Of a stretch of 64,000 bases of DNA, positions 38,601 through 50,950 are shown in pieces. Source of the DNA: Sinonovacula constricta (Eukaryota > Mollusca > Bivalvia > Cardiida > Solecurtidae); the NCBI GenBank assembly GCA_007844125.1, contig CM017558.1:51729831-51793830 (forward strand), given 5' to 3'. Made by a program: the position numbers and the translations under genes. Position 1 is the stretch's first letter. Each line of letters opens with the position of its first letter. The notes under the pieces are model-generated. The model was not told where the DNA came from, did not search any database, and saw only the letters and a program-made list of their open reading frames with translations.

Positions 38601-41600
38601 CGTCTATTTGGCATTTGACTTCCGATCAGAAGGTTCGGGTTAGAATCTCCTACCAATCAAATCACAAATTTTAGTACTTAAGCAAATTTAAATACTTCAT
38701 ATTGTCTTTGGATTTGCTACATCAGCACCGTTTCTGCACAGAACGTCGACTGCCAAGTGGTACGTTAATTTAAATTTATTAAAAAAAGTCGTATTCAAAG
38801 TGTATACTCACAAAACGTAAAGCGCGGCTAAAATATATAAGAGAAAAAAACAACAGTTCTCTTTCAGAATTATTCGCAAAAGAAATTATTTCCCGATCTG
38901 AATGACTATTTGACATTTATTGGTAGAATGTATTTGAATGTAATATTCGCGTCGTATAGACCGCTACAGATATACACCCAGTTGGTCCAAATGTAGTCTA
39001 ATTTGCGCTCAGAGATTCAAACTGTTCCCTGTAAGATCATTGCAGAAAAGTGAGTCTTGGCAGAAATGCGAAAAACCCTAATAAGACGCATGTACGCATT
39101 TGAATAAAGCACAATTAAGCAGAATTTTATATATCTATATAACTTACCTGAATCGATCTGTTCGTATGTTAATAAATTCGTCCCATTGCCGTTTCTAAAA
39201 CTCATAGATTTGTACGTCAATGACATAACGAACGAGAAAGACGTCGGAATAGCAAACCAGAGGAATGCCGCAATTATAAATCCAATCACACCCTCTTTGG
39301 GCTTCGCTGCGATTCTACTCTGCCAGTTAGCCTGATCGCAGAATACGATGGCAACCGTCATGAAAAGGTAGGCAATGCAGTATACCAGACCCGACTCGGA
39401 CCGGAAGGTGAGGTACGACTCTTCGTAGTTGCCTTTCGGGCCTTCTAAGCAAGAAACTGCCTCGTAAATGCTCTCCATTGATGTGACGTTTCTCAGATCC
39501 GGCCCAGCAAAGAAGTTAGTCTTGAGGATAAAGAGCGTGGAGCAGATAAAGACGAGCGCGGTGTTGAAGTAAGAGATGTAGAAAGTGGTACCAAGCCCGC
39601 CAATCATGCAATAGGAGCCAAAGAGTACGGTAAGAATGATGGCGATGAACTCTGTATTAGTGTCTTTGGTGATAACCTCAACGGCGGCTTGTCCTGTAAA
39701 AAGTTGGTTAGAAAAAAGATGCATGCTACTAGTCTGAAAATTCATGCATGGCTAAGATATTGCACAATTTTCCACATAAATTATGACTTAGTTTAGCTTA
39801 GAACAAGGCTCGTCACTGGTTAAGTAGAGGTCTACCGAAATGATTTAGAAAATGTTCACGAATTTATTTATATGTAATAAATAAATAAACTGTAGGATAG
39901 ATTTAATAATAATAATAGCAATATTTTAGCAAGCGATTGGGCTTAATTAGCGTATAGTCGTAATATATTTACATTATTACATAAAAAAGGATTAGAGAAG
40001 CAAAAATGTAGAAATGTTACCGGCCATGATTAAGTTCGTGATTATAATGAGATTTGTTGCGAGGGCCACCACGCAGAATAGGATATGGGTAGGCTTGCCA
40101 AACCGAACGTAGGCAATCTGCAATAAAGTATAGTTTAGCAGTGAACTTGGTCAAATTTACATTAAAACACAACAACATCGAAATGTTTGATACATACGAT
40201 TAAATGTAATAGATTTATACTTTTAACCATTTTGTTGTCTTAAGGTTGAGCGAATTATAGCCATTTAAAGCTAAATAACCTGATATTATTCTCATATCTG
40301 CATGCAGGAAATTTTGTCGCAAGATGGTTTATTGTAATCAGTACACCGGAGCAAACAATATGCAGTATGAATTTCAGATCGTTTAATTCAATGCGCAAAC
40401 GAACACGCTAAATATTGTAATATTATTTATTTAAAATTCCCTGCAAATACAAATAAACTTTAAAGCCAAATTAACAACCGATATCATAATACTGCTACTG
40501 TGTAGTGAAAATGAGTCTAAAATCGGGATCGCGCTCTGCCACAGGTATCCCTATTGTCTTGAAGTTAGGAATAGACGATGGGTACAAATATTGTTATACC
40601 TGTGGAAAGGTCTTTGCTCCGGGAGCTCTGGTTTTCAGTTTGATGCCCAGTACGGGGAACACCAGGACTGATAGAACAATACTCAGGGTGAACCAGAGGG
40701 CTCCACCAACACCAACCTGTAGGAAATATGTGTGAAACGTGTGAAATGTGTCTCTTCTGTTACTGCAGGTAAAAGTCTATAATTATACTGGTACCCGAAA
40801 TGCCACTGAACAAGGAAAGCAAATATACCATAAATTACATCCTTGGAAATTATATTTATACAATCGTTATTATCCTTCCTTCAGATAGTTTTCTCTGTAT
40901 TATGCATACAACCCTTTAGTCAGTGTTTCGTACTTATTTGTTTTCGTAAACGATGTCTCATATATTTTTATATAAAGCGAATTAACACATTTAATAGCTT
41001 ATATTATGCTATGGACGAATATATCAGTGTATAAGTCCACGCCACGTTTAACCATCTTAGTCAGATCAAATTAATTTTTATAATGGACACAGAATTTTAT
41101 TGACAACAAAGTTGAATTTGAATATATCAGTCATCAATAGAGTGTCTATTAGCATGTCAACCTTCTTAATATTTTGTATCGGATAATAAAATTGTTGCAG
41201 CATATACAGTGCTGCCTTTTCTGTGTATAGCATGGCGAGAACACCTAACATGAAACGATACGCAGTCACTTACTGACACCAGCTCTAACGGTCATGGAAC
41301 TACCTTTATATTTGCTTGAGAATTGACAAGACAGCTATATCACTACCATGTTAATGACTTTGCAATGTTGCGTCCAGGATATGCACGCGATGACTCCCTT
41401 ATCTGGAGCCTAAGCTTGCAGGACCGGCCAATATGCATCCTGTATATACGCTGTACTGTGGCAGGTCGCTTCAAGCCGTCCTGTGGGTCTTTCGATTTTT
41501 GTTGTTACTTCTTACAACCTTATTACAGTCTAATTAGTAAAATTTGTCGGTGACTTCGTTCAAAGCAAACCAAGTCCCCGTTAAACATTGTAGGATTTAA

Positions 41601-42455
41601 ATATCGGGTTAATTGCATATACCTTGCTAGCAATTGTTGGAATCTGAAGGAAGTCTGAAGGCCATAATAGCTGTGACGTCACTGTGACGGCAGTGAGGCT
41701 GAGGCTGACGCGACCTCCGGCGTCAAATACAACGTCAAGATTGTTGAAGTCTTGAAAAACACGACGCCTTAGGAGGAGAAGTTATGATAAACGGCAGTTA
41801 TTAGTTAACACGGTATCAGAAGAAAAACATCATTGAAGGCATTTTATTCAAACGACAGAAATTGGTGACGCCATAATACCTTCATATGGACAAGTATTAT
41901 ACAGGGGTTAAGATCACCTGATACTTTGAATTTTATGGATGGTTTTACTTGAACCCATGACATTGATTAAAGTTTTATCATGTGTTGGTGACCGTATCTC
42001 GTAGTAAATACATAACTCGCAAGACATAGCCTTGAATTTTGATTTTGTTTTAAAGGTATCATACCGACTCAGTTATGGTTATCATGACATCACATGGTTG
42101 TAACTGGTAGAGACTAGAAAAAGATAAATATCTTGGCAAAACTACGGCCACTCAAGCAGGCCAGGTGGAAGATTTAACATAAAACAGGGATTACATCATG
42201 TGGTAATCGGTAAGCATGTAAAACAATTTTGAATGTATATAGTTTGTCTTTACAATAAATTAAAATTGTTTCCGTTTAGTGTTAATTATATTTTAACAAT
42301 ATTTGACAAGAATAAAGCTCTTACCTTACTGCGCTATATATCAGTCCAACAATGACTGAGAATCCCACGAACCCCACGATCATCAAAATGGCAGCCTCAT
42401 TCTTCTCGATGATTGGGTGAAAACTACCGGGAGTGAAATAAATCGAAATATTCAT
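35692..42455 (-). CDS. DUR3-like: DUR3-like urea/proton or sodium symporter (SSS/SLC5 superfamily), ten exons
   Basis: Exons in transcript order: 42455-42325, 41767-41623, 40716-40600, 40117-40021, 39693-39148, 38548-38383, 38008-37822, 37539-37326, 36773-36191, 35956-35692. All introns are GT-AG, all phases match, and the sum is 817 codons (816 residues), ATG at 42453-42455. A multi-helix plasma-membrane transporter of the sodium:solute symporter superfamily; the DUR3 branch takes up urea coupled to an ion gradient, and DUR3-like proteins are reported from bivalves. Diagnostic stretches: DAGGRVSLSLTA (about 56-67), FGKPTHILF, GGLGTTFYISYFNTALVFI, FCDQANWQSRIAAKP, FLWFAIPTSFSFVMSLTY, LMSTGSGEIMSVCSILVYD. 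RNVT near the middle of exon 5 is a possible N-glycosylation site in an outside loop. Residues 402-463 are a Cys-rich insert. A long hydrophilic loop (about 590-728) precedes the last two helices. The substrate is inferred from family only. A truncated copy lies downstream. Confidence 0.92.
37822..38008 (-). CDS. Exon 7: cysteine-rich, zinc-finger-like insert of the symporter
   Basis: This exon encodes almost exactly one module (residues 402-463) placed in the loop after the conserved YDVIKTY helix end. Cys/His pattern: C409-x2-C412, C424-x-C426-x-C428, C434-x2-C437, C458-x2-H461. Four pairs of this kind could bind one or two zinc ions on the cytosolic side. The plant and fungal DUR3 proteins I know lack such a block at this loop. 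The pseudogene copy (18630-18816) keeps every one of these Cys/His residues. Confidence 0.85.
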
Positions 42456-42520
42456 TTTAGTTCTTTGAGTTCGTCATACTTTATACTTTGACTGGACCAT
42501 TAAGGACTATATAGTTCTTT
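42456..42520 (-). promoter_or_regulatory. Possible core promoter of the DUR3-like gene
   Basis: Minus-strand TATAAA (42485-42480) and CTATATAG (about 42512-42505) lie shortly before the ATG at 42455. Either could act as a TATA box, but this is AT-rich DNA and an untranslated upstream exon is also possible. Confidence 0.25.
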
Positions 42521-42840
42521 AAATTTCTTTATAAACAATTATTGGAATACACGAAACCTGAAATCAGAACAAAACTAATGACGCACATGTTCCTTAATAA
42601 ATCGCAGAAAGTCTTCCTTGCCTTTGTTGAATGTTTATTTTTCATAATGAAGCGTAAGGCAGTATTATTAAGAAATGAATCTTTGCAGCAAAGCGATCTG
42701 ACCTGAAACTCTAAACCATAGCAATAAAAAACCTTTCGGACGGCCGAACAGATAACAGCTGAGACTCGAAACTTTGTATTTATTCAAGTGCTAAATGAAA
42801 CAGCAAACAGGCAAGGCAACTATGACAACTATTTACAGCA

Positions 42841-43146
42841 TTACCTTGCCGGGACGTCGGGTTCTCCCAGTTTGATTGGGCATTGAGCAATGTTAAGAGT
42901 TGACATCTTGAGCTCCTCGAACACATGTGATCCTGTTCTGTAGTCAACGGAAGAGTCGAGCACGTTTTGAGCTTCGAAACCGATTTCGGCAAACTTAAAA
43001 CCTAAATATTCAAACAGACTAGAAGATTTACTATCTTCACCATACCCTAAAAACATCTGGGTTTTATAAGTATTGTATCTGTATACAACCAAGCAGCTTC
43101 CGGAATGGACTTTCACTGGACTAGTGCAACAAACTTGAAAATCTTT
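42841..43146 (-). CDS. Possible terminal exon or small hypothetical protein
   Basis: An open minus-strand frame of about 100 codons ends at 42841, 385 bases before the DUR3-like start and on the same strand. The ATG-led part is 91 residues, soluble, with mixed composition unlike the AT-rich noise nearby (FEYLGFKFAEIGFEAQNVLD). A candidate acceptor follows GTCCAG. I do not recognise it, and it could be chance. Confidence 0.25.
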   Translation of the reverse strand, partial: KDFQVCCTSPVKVHSGSCLVVYRYNTYKTQMFLGYGEDSKSSSLFEYLGFKFAEIGFEAQNVLDSSVDYRTGSHVFEELKMSTLNIAQCPIKLGEPDVPAR

Positions 43147-43149
43147 GTC

Positions 43150-44500
43150 GTTAAGTGATGTTTTACACTGGACACATGGTTATATTGCAGGAAAAATTTC
43201 TTGAGTCAATAATCTCTGACTGAGAACATGACGAGCGTAAGTTTTGCTTTTGGTAAGAGTTCCTTATATGACAGATTATGATAATCATTAAGAAATTAAA
43301 ACGCTTTTTAATCGTTTTATTTGTCATTGTTTTATTACAGGAAAAATCCAGGCAAAAGACGAATATACAGTATAAAGGTAAGGTATGCACAACAGTGCGG
43401 TGTTGTCATCTGCATATTTATACAGGGTACATTTCTGAATTATACTCGAACTCTGTATTATCGACGCATCTCTATTACCGACGTATTCCGAATATTTCAA
43501 CATGCAAATCAACACAGAATGGCTTTAACCTAGATTTCTAAAAATTAGTTGATTATATGGTAAATTTTTGGTTTAGATGTTAGTTGTCCTTTACAAATTC
43601 AAAGTTTATAAGCTGATATTGTCATGCATACACATCAAAGATAAGTCAAACAAGTACGACGATAATACAGTGGTCCATGCTAAACAGAACATATTTATAT
43701 AAACGTAATCAGTAAATAATGAGGGCGTAAGATAGTACCCATGAGACTCTCCCTTGGTAACTTCAGCACAACTTTGCGGAATCACGTTTATTGCTTTCGC
43801 TGAGAAAAATAGCTTAATAAAAGTGTCACCGAGTTTTCTGACTGCTCATATGCAGAAAGTTTAGGTAGCAGGATCTTGCGGGGCAATCAGTCAAGAGCCT
43901 TTGATTAATCCATTAATATAGTTGAAATATTGATTTTCAAAATGACAATTTTAAGTCTTTCAGCATTTTTAGATAAAGTTAGCTTTGGTAATGGGACTAT
44001 AGTTAGTTTTACTAACTTAATAATATTAACAGTGAGAGGTATACAAGGCCGTGGAGCGTAGTAGGAAGATATGTTCCTATGAGGGTTACCACACATTTTT
44101 AAAATTTGTACTACCACAAAGATAGACATACAAGGTAATGTAAAAGTAACAAGACACCAAGACGAGACACACATAGTCAAAAACAACAATAACCGTTTTT
44201 GAACGGCCCGTCGGCAAGGGGACGATTATGGATATTAGATTGTAAGCTGGTTTACAGAGCGGCTTAAACTGTTTTGGAATCATCGCGAGCTTTTTTAATC
44301 TCTCAACCTAAGGACAACACAATGTTTTGAAGGACAGCATGTTCACATGTTATTATTCACTGTAGGGGGTTAAATTAAATCTTGTCTGGGTAAACAATTT
44401 TAATGCAAATTTACCACAACGACCATGTCGTTATAACAAACAACAAAGTTCATACTACTTAATATTAGAAGAATAAAGTCATCTTAACTTTAATAAACTT
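43150..44500. other. Non-coding stretch
   Basis: Several short frames on both strands overlap each other (43.2-43.5 and 43.9-44.3 kb), some hydrophobic, none with convincing splice structure. Confidence 0.4.
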
Positions 44501-44501
44501 A

Positions 44502-45153
44502 TTACATCTCTTTCCTAATTATTAAGAAACGAGACAATACAACACAAATAATAATCAAAACATTAAATAAAATATTTTCTAAAACAAAAATTGTTATTGA
44601 TTGCTTCCTTGCATTTTTCGTTGTTGTCTGATACATTAATACATAATTGTCAGCAGCACTGAGAACCCAACATACAACGCAAATATTAAACAACAAAACA
44701 AAAGGAAAGATCCAGTACAGTATGGTTCTGGCAAAATTTGTAAGGTCAGTTACTTTTCTTTGGATTATTTATTTAAAAAACAATATTTACATTTGAACTT
44801 AAGCATTTAAAATAAAATGCGGATTAGAGTTAACTCTCAATAACCGTACGTAAAATAGCGACCATTACAAACAAAACTACCATACCTTCGACAAGGTTTC
44901 GGCTTTTTCCCGTCACAAGTTGTTCCTTCAACAATTTGAAACATTTAAAAGAACATTCGCGAGTTGTATCTGTCAGCTTAAAGTTCATTAAAATACAGCG
45001 ATTGACGTAGTCCCGAGTACACAACTTTAAAGCAGTCTGAACATCGATACGTACGTGGCGTTCGACAGAAACGTGCAAGGCAAGTGAAGACATGTCCTTG
45101 CAAAGATTTAAACATAAAAAGCGAGGAAAAGATTCACAACAATCTTTTCGCAT
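44502..45153 (-). CDS. Hypothetical two-exon membrane protein, 172 residues
   Basis: Exon 45153-44886 (ATG at 45151-45153, donor GAAG|GTATGG) joins in phase to exon 44752-44502 (acceptor AAAAG|TAACTG, stop at 44502) across a 133-bp GT-AG intron. The N-terminal ~90 residues are Cys-rich and basic; the C-terminal half has two hydrophobic segments (TILYWIFPFVLLFNICVVCW and NILFNVLIIICVVLSRFLII). No family recognised. Without splicing the first exon would also end in a short hydrophobic tail, so the model is uncertain. Confidence 0.3.
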
Positions 45154-45759
45154 GATTGGGTTTTCTTAACAACTTTTAAACGGAGTATAAAATGTTTCTA
45201 ATTAATATGTAGATGTAGATATCAATCATGACTAAGGCACGTTCTATCAAATAACGCGTATATAAGATTTATTGAGATCGAGTGTCCACGGCACAATTTA
45301 AGAAAAAAAGTTAAGTGGAAGCAAAAGTCAATGATGTATACTTCATGTTTATACTCTTTGTCACTCTATAAGCAGTTTTACATTTATGTTTCTTACCTTT
45401 GAACGATCTTCTTGACGGCCACCTAAGAAACGTGCACTACAAATAGAAAGCAGTAGCTCTTGTAGATTCTGACTAGAATATTTACTATATAGTCATGCAC
45501 GGCCTTTATGGCCAATAAAGAAAAAATAGCCACACCGAAATGTTTCGAGTAACATAAAATTTATTATTCTTAAGGCTGAGTCACAAATCACCTTAAGTGT
45601 TGTTTACGCAAAAATTTAGTTAACTTAATATTGATGTTAGGTATGATTTCCATACGCAGGCCATGTACTTTCCCTTGCTATATCCACAAAAATGAAGTTT
45701 GAAGGGGTATATAGGAGTTAGATTTAAACATTTTTGGTACAATATTGTAACATCGTAAG
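45154..45759. other. Non-coding stretch
   Basis: Nothing recognised apart from a small GGCCTTTATGGCC hairpin near 45500, which may mark the start of the repeat element that follows. Confidence 0.4.
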
Positions 45760-46270
45760 AAACAGGACAAGTTCGACTTTGGGGCTGGTAAGGTCAATGT
45801 CAAGGTCACCGTTACTAAAAGTAGAAAAAAATACTTCCGCTCAATAACTCTAATTAGGCATTAGATATTGTGATGCTATTAAAGGCTTTACAGATTTGAA
45901 ACTTTTAAGTACAGTGCTTTAACACCACAAGATACAGATCATTGTCGACTAAGTACCGGTTGAGTCAAGGTCAATGTCACTTTTAATTAAAACAGAAAAC
46001 ACTTTTCCACCCATTAAGTTATTATTAATGAGATATTGTGATGACCTTTCCTGCATTGGTAGCTTCTGCGAAGACGACACTTGGGATTGAAAGTTGGGCC
46101 AGTAGGGTCCAGGTCACCGAAAATAGAGAAACGGTTTCTGCTCAATAGCTTTTGTCATTAATAAGGTATAACTACGAAAATTGCTGTATAAGATGCTTCT
46201 CAGAAATCGATGATTGGGATTGAAAATGGGGTGCGTGGGGTCAAGGTCAATATCACTGTCACTGTTACAT
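45760..46270. repeat. Tandem array of diverged ~140-175-bp units
   Basis: The anchor AAGGTCAATGTCA or variant recurs near 45794, 45969, 46110 (GTCCAGGTCACC) and 46244. Each is followed by an A-rich segment, a (C/T)GCTCAATAA-type segment and a GATATTGTGATG segment. Units are diverged. The design is that of molluscan non-autonomous elements with internal tandem repeats. Confidence 0.65.
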
Positions 46271-47655
46271 GTGTCTGTGTTTCTTGTGTAACCTTATACC
46301 ATTGATTCTAAGCTTATCAGTTCAAGTATCAAGCACCCATGTGGCGGTATAAGTCATCTTAAGTGATAATTCTAGACAAGTCTTAAAACGGGAGAGCAAA
46401 TTTGAATCACACACACTTGTCTTGTTTATTCTTTGCTGAAATAAGCGTGGTGCTCGCTGAAACCAACACGGCTTGCAACGACGAGATTGACACGCTGTTA
46501 CCATTGTTATAAGGCAATAAATCCGTATTCAGCCATATATTTATATATCAAAACTAATATTCTACACACCATTGTGTGGAAATACAAGTCACATTAAGTA
46601 AATTACATGTTTTAGTATATATGTTCAATACATCATCATGCCATACGCCGCTCGCGTTTACCCATTTACTGGACAGAGGTACTGACATTAAAAAAGAAAA
46701 TGGTAACAAATATTCAAAACAGTATTAATTTTGGCACATTTTTCAAAGTTATGGTGTATGTGCGAATATTTTGCTATCTTCGTCAATATTCATGTTTTTG
46801 TTCAGTTTTAGTGTCTTGTAAGATGAAATGTGCATGTTTGAGAGATACCTTGACGTAGCATAAGGGATTTTATTTACATTTTAAGTGTAATTCGGGTATA
46901 TCCGAGAGATTTCTTAAGATAATATGTTTTATTAATATCACTAAGGTTTTCACGTAATATATAAAGGAAAATGCATCAAATTTAATGGGAAACTTATAGT
47001 TAAGGGAAAAATTGCGTTTAAACTTAAGTTTAACTTGCTTGATGAATACCGCCCCGTTGCTTTTAAGTAAATGGTCGAGATTTACAGTACATTAAATTTT
47101 AACGAACATATTTTGTAACATTGCCATCCATGTAATATGCTCTGACGACTATATCTATATTATGCTGAAATATCCATCATGCTTGTTTATAGATTTGGAA
47201 ATTATTAACACTGATTTAACACTTAGCACTCGCTAACCATTAAGGTCATGTTATAAACAGCCGTAACATAAACTGAAGTATAAGAATATACTCATGGTTG
47301 CATGTATTAGATATATGCAAACTTCAAAATAAGTAACGATATCATATCCATATATACTTGTATCCAATTGGTCTTATTCATAAGAAAAACAAAGTACATT
47401 CATTTTTTACATAAAACATTAAATAAAACAAAACACAAATATTATCAAAAAGGAAAAATAAAAAGAACATTTGAAATCGAAAATAAATGACCCCAAATTG
47501 GAGCCGTAAATAAGAATATAATTAAATATGCCGAGTGGCTTAACATTAGGGTTTTTAATCAGATGGGATAAACTGCTTATAGACGATCTGTGTCCAGACC
47601 GCTTTAAATATGCCTTATCACTTTCAACTCTAAAACTAGAAAGAAAAAAAACAAA
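46271..47655. other. AT-rich non-coding stretch
   Basis: No gene, RNA or clear repeat seen. Confidence 0.45.
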
Positions 47656-47658
47656 CAA

Positions 47659-47711
47659 TGGAGGGGAGGGGGGGGGGGGGCGCGGTGGTGTGTGTGTGTG
47701 TGGGGGGGGGT
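47659..47711 (+). repeat. G-rich and GT low-complexity tract
   Basis: Runs of 12 G and 9 G flank GCGCGGTGGTG and a (TG)n run. Enough G runs are close together for a G-quadruplex on the plus strand. Confidence 0.7.
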
Positions 47712-50690
47712 CTTTACTTGAAATATTTCCATCACTATAAATGCAATCTCACACAAACGTATTTCCATTAATATAAAGGTAATCTCACACGGACATATGT
47801 TATATATAAATCTCACCTTCTAAATCATATCTGACACACACATTTGTTTGTCTATAATCTACACTGCAATGTGGTATTAACCTACTTAGATCTAATTTAG
47901 TTTTTATTATTTTTTGTCAATTATTTTACTTATATACACTTGAAAAATAAATGCGTAAAAGCACGCTATTAAACATTTTCATTATGAATGTTTTCTATGT
48001 TATACATATTTATAGTAGTTTTATTTGCATTAAATGAGTTTGTCTGATTGCAATTATTATCGTTAATTTACCAAGCGAAATCTTTAAAAAAGATTTGCGG
48101 CGTTGGTGAGATTAAACATAAATTATTATTGATATCCATTCTTTTTAGGAAAAAAAGGCTTGTAAAAATTAAGGCTGCAAAAGACTCTCTGACACTAATA
48201 ATACATTTGCACAGTTTAAATATATTGGCATCTGAGTACAACTCAACTCAACTCAGCTTTATTAAACGCATTACCGCTCTAAGCGGTTAATGAGAAATAT
48301 AGCATTCCATACAAATAATAGACAAAAACAAATTGCAGTGCAAAAAAAATCGACAAAAATACGGGAAATCAAAGAAAAAGACTTAAAGATGTTAACATCT
48401 ATGACGTAACATGTAAACTAAGCGCCTCATGGTCCTAGTTCAATTGGGATGGGATCGGATCGGATAAGACGGCATTTTTGCCGGTACTGTGCAGCGACAT
48501 TTCTATCATTCCTAATTCAATTGTGTCATATGTAAACCCTGTTTGTTGACATTTGTTTCACGAATGAAGGTGGTCACAAATGAAGGGGGTTAATAATATT
48601 AAAGCATTATGAGCGATGTGTTGGAGATCTTTCTCCTCATTTATCGTAGGTCTATATCTAATAGTTCATGGAAAAGCCCTGTGGATGGCGCCATGTTGTT
48701 CTATAAACAAGGGAAGTGCGGTGCGCTCATGCGCTGAATTTCGGTTTTAAGTTAACTTTGGTGAACATCAGAATTAAGTTTGATTGTAGAAAAATGTCAC
48801 TAGAAATTATTATTGTTCAATATGTATATATATGATCTGCTTAATTTAAATTGCCTTTGTTAAGATTACGATAATGTACTAAGATAATGTACAAGTAAAA
48901 TGTTATGTTCTATTCTATTGTTAACAATCGAACCTTTTTCCATGCGTCCATATAGGCTACAATTCGTTACTGCATTAATTCTAAGACATGAACATTTTAC
49001 GGCATTGTAAATATTTTAATGACAACACTGTTTTGCTGTTTCTTGGTCGGTTTGTTGCAAGACAAAAATGTTCCATTGTTGAACAGGACCTCGATGGCGA
49101 CCTTTGATGTTTTGCAATAGTGCTCTCTTGTACGTCAACTTGACTAAGACCTTCGAACCTCTGAAGCAATGTGTTGATGGCTTGAGCGATCGAAGCAGTT
49201 AGACAGCGATGGGGTAAGAGTTTGGATCTGTGGTATTTGATCGGGAGTTAATTTAAGATGAAGTACATATATAATCATATTACATTACTCACAACAGTAT
49301 TGCAAAAAATGTTACTGGATTTTAATATTCGTGTAAAAATGTTTTGACTTAGAGTGAGTGGGAATTTAGCTCGAACTGTTAGTATTCACATGTATATGAA
49401 ATACGCTGCACCATTTATATTGCGTACTGTTGAAATTTCTAAAACCTTTCATGTAGTAATTAAACCAACCATAAATTAAATGTATGGAACCCATTTTTGA
49501 ATATTGAATAGACAACAGTCTTAAAATCTGAGTACATCACTGCTCTTAGATGTAAATAAAGCCAACATTTGTCCACGTTGCAAAATCTGTATTTTAAAGG
49601 CTTGGTACAATGCTAGAAAGTGTACAAGGTCGGTAGCAACATCATATCCAATCGGAACACCTCTCTCATTTTTACAAAATAGACTTGTCCGAATACCGCC
49701 GAGTAGTTACAAATGTTATGTTAACTGCAACGAGCAGGTAGACACAATTTTAAGGCATTCCATAAAGGACGTCGGTCTTCAACGCAGAGGTCACAAACAA
49801 TGTGAGTCGCCATTCAAACTGAAAGCATGACGTGATCCTTGGCGTGATGATGAATTCTGAAATGTGTCCATAGTAGGAACAATAACTATATACTGGTTTC
49901 ATTTACGATTTCGTTAATTGTTCTTTGTTCTTTGTTGTTGCTTGATGTTGATTCTTTTAAGTTTTTTCCCGATGATGTTGCGTTGCTTGATGTTATTTTC
50001 TGTTACTTTTTCCTGCCAAGTCTCTAAACAACTTGTTACCAATGCATTAACTGTTTTTCAGTTCATGTTATTTACAAACTTATGTAAGTGCGTATTAGTT
50101 GCAAAGCATACTGTGTCATGTTTACGGTCTCCATGTCTCACCTACATATTATGACAGGGAATACTTTTAAAATATAATCGTGTCAGCGAATAGTACAAGC
50201 AATTAGGTATGCGCATCAAGATTTCCGGCGGGCTATTGCATTACATAGGTAAATCAGCGTACATGCAGTATGATCAGAAAGTCACGTAGTTGTTCTCTTT
50301 GGTAGCAATTTTGTCATTCTAATAAATTGAAAAAAAATAAAGGTCCATAACGTTTGTCCAATTTTCTCGATATGTTACGGAGTTTAGACCAAGGGCGGAT
50401 ACATGTTAGGCATGCACTTTACTGCTCACGCTCAGTCATTATGCCTTGGGAAAAGAAATGCTAGCACAGAAAAAAATGTGTGTCGAAGAGGACTAGATTC
50501 GTCAATTGTGTCCAGGCATGCTTCAAATGTTAGAAGTAGAAGTTCAGTTGATTATATTGTGTATTACAAATAAACGTGAAATATTGATTAATGAATGAAC
50601 AACGTAGTACTCACACCTTTCCATAACTAGAGAAAATGTATTAGGCGTTTCTCTAGGTGAATTCTGACGATAACGGAAAATCAAGTCATC
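47712..50690. other. Non-coding stretch
   Basis: No gene seen. At 48238-48320 the sequence CTCAACTCAACTCAGC, followed by a TTACCGCTCTAAGCGGTTAA hairpin, looks like the end of a dispersed element, but I could not find its partner end. Confidence 0.4.
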
Positions 50691-50694
50691 ATGA

Positions 50695-50950
50695 AAATTA
50701 ATGGATTTACAAATACATATTACCAATGGATATACATATACATGTTACCAATAGACATACTTATACATTTTTCCCATGGGTGTACATGTACATGTTACCA
50801 ATAGATATACATGTAAATGTTATCGATGAATATACATATACAAGATGCCTATGATATACTTATACATGTTGTCTGTGGATATTCATATACATTATACAAA
50901 TGATAAACATATAAGCACATGAACTAGTTACTAGTAGATACATGTTACCA
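50695..50950. repeat. Imperfect ~30-bp tandem repeat
   Basis: TACATGTTACCAATAGA(C/T)ATAC and close variants recur about six to eight times, rich in ATACATATACATG. Simple-sequence-derived minisatellite. Confidence 0.6.

Noticed and set aside
43905..44283. Two overlapping hydrophobic minus-strand frames, possible receptor fragment
   Set aside because: Different frames, no matching splice sites and no diagnostic receptor motif.
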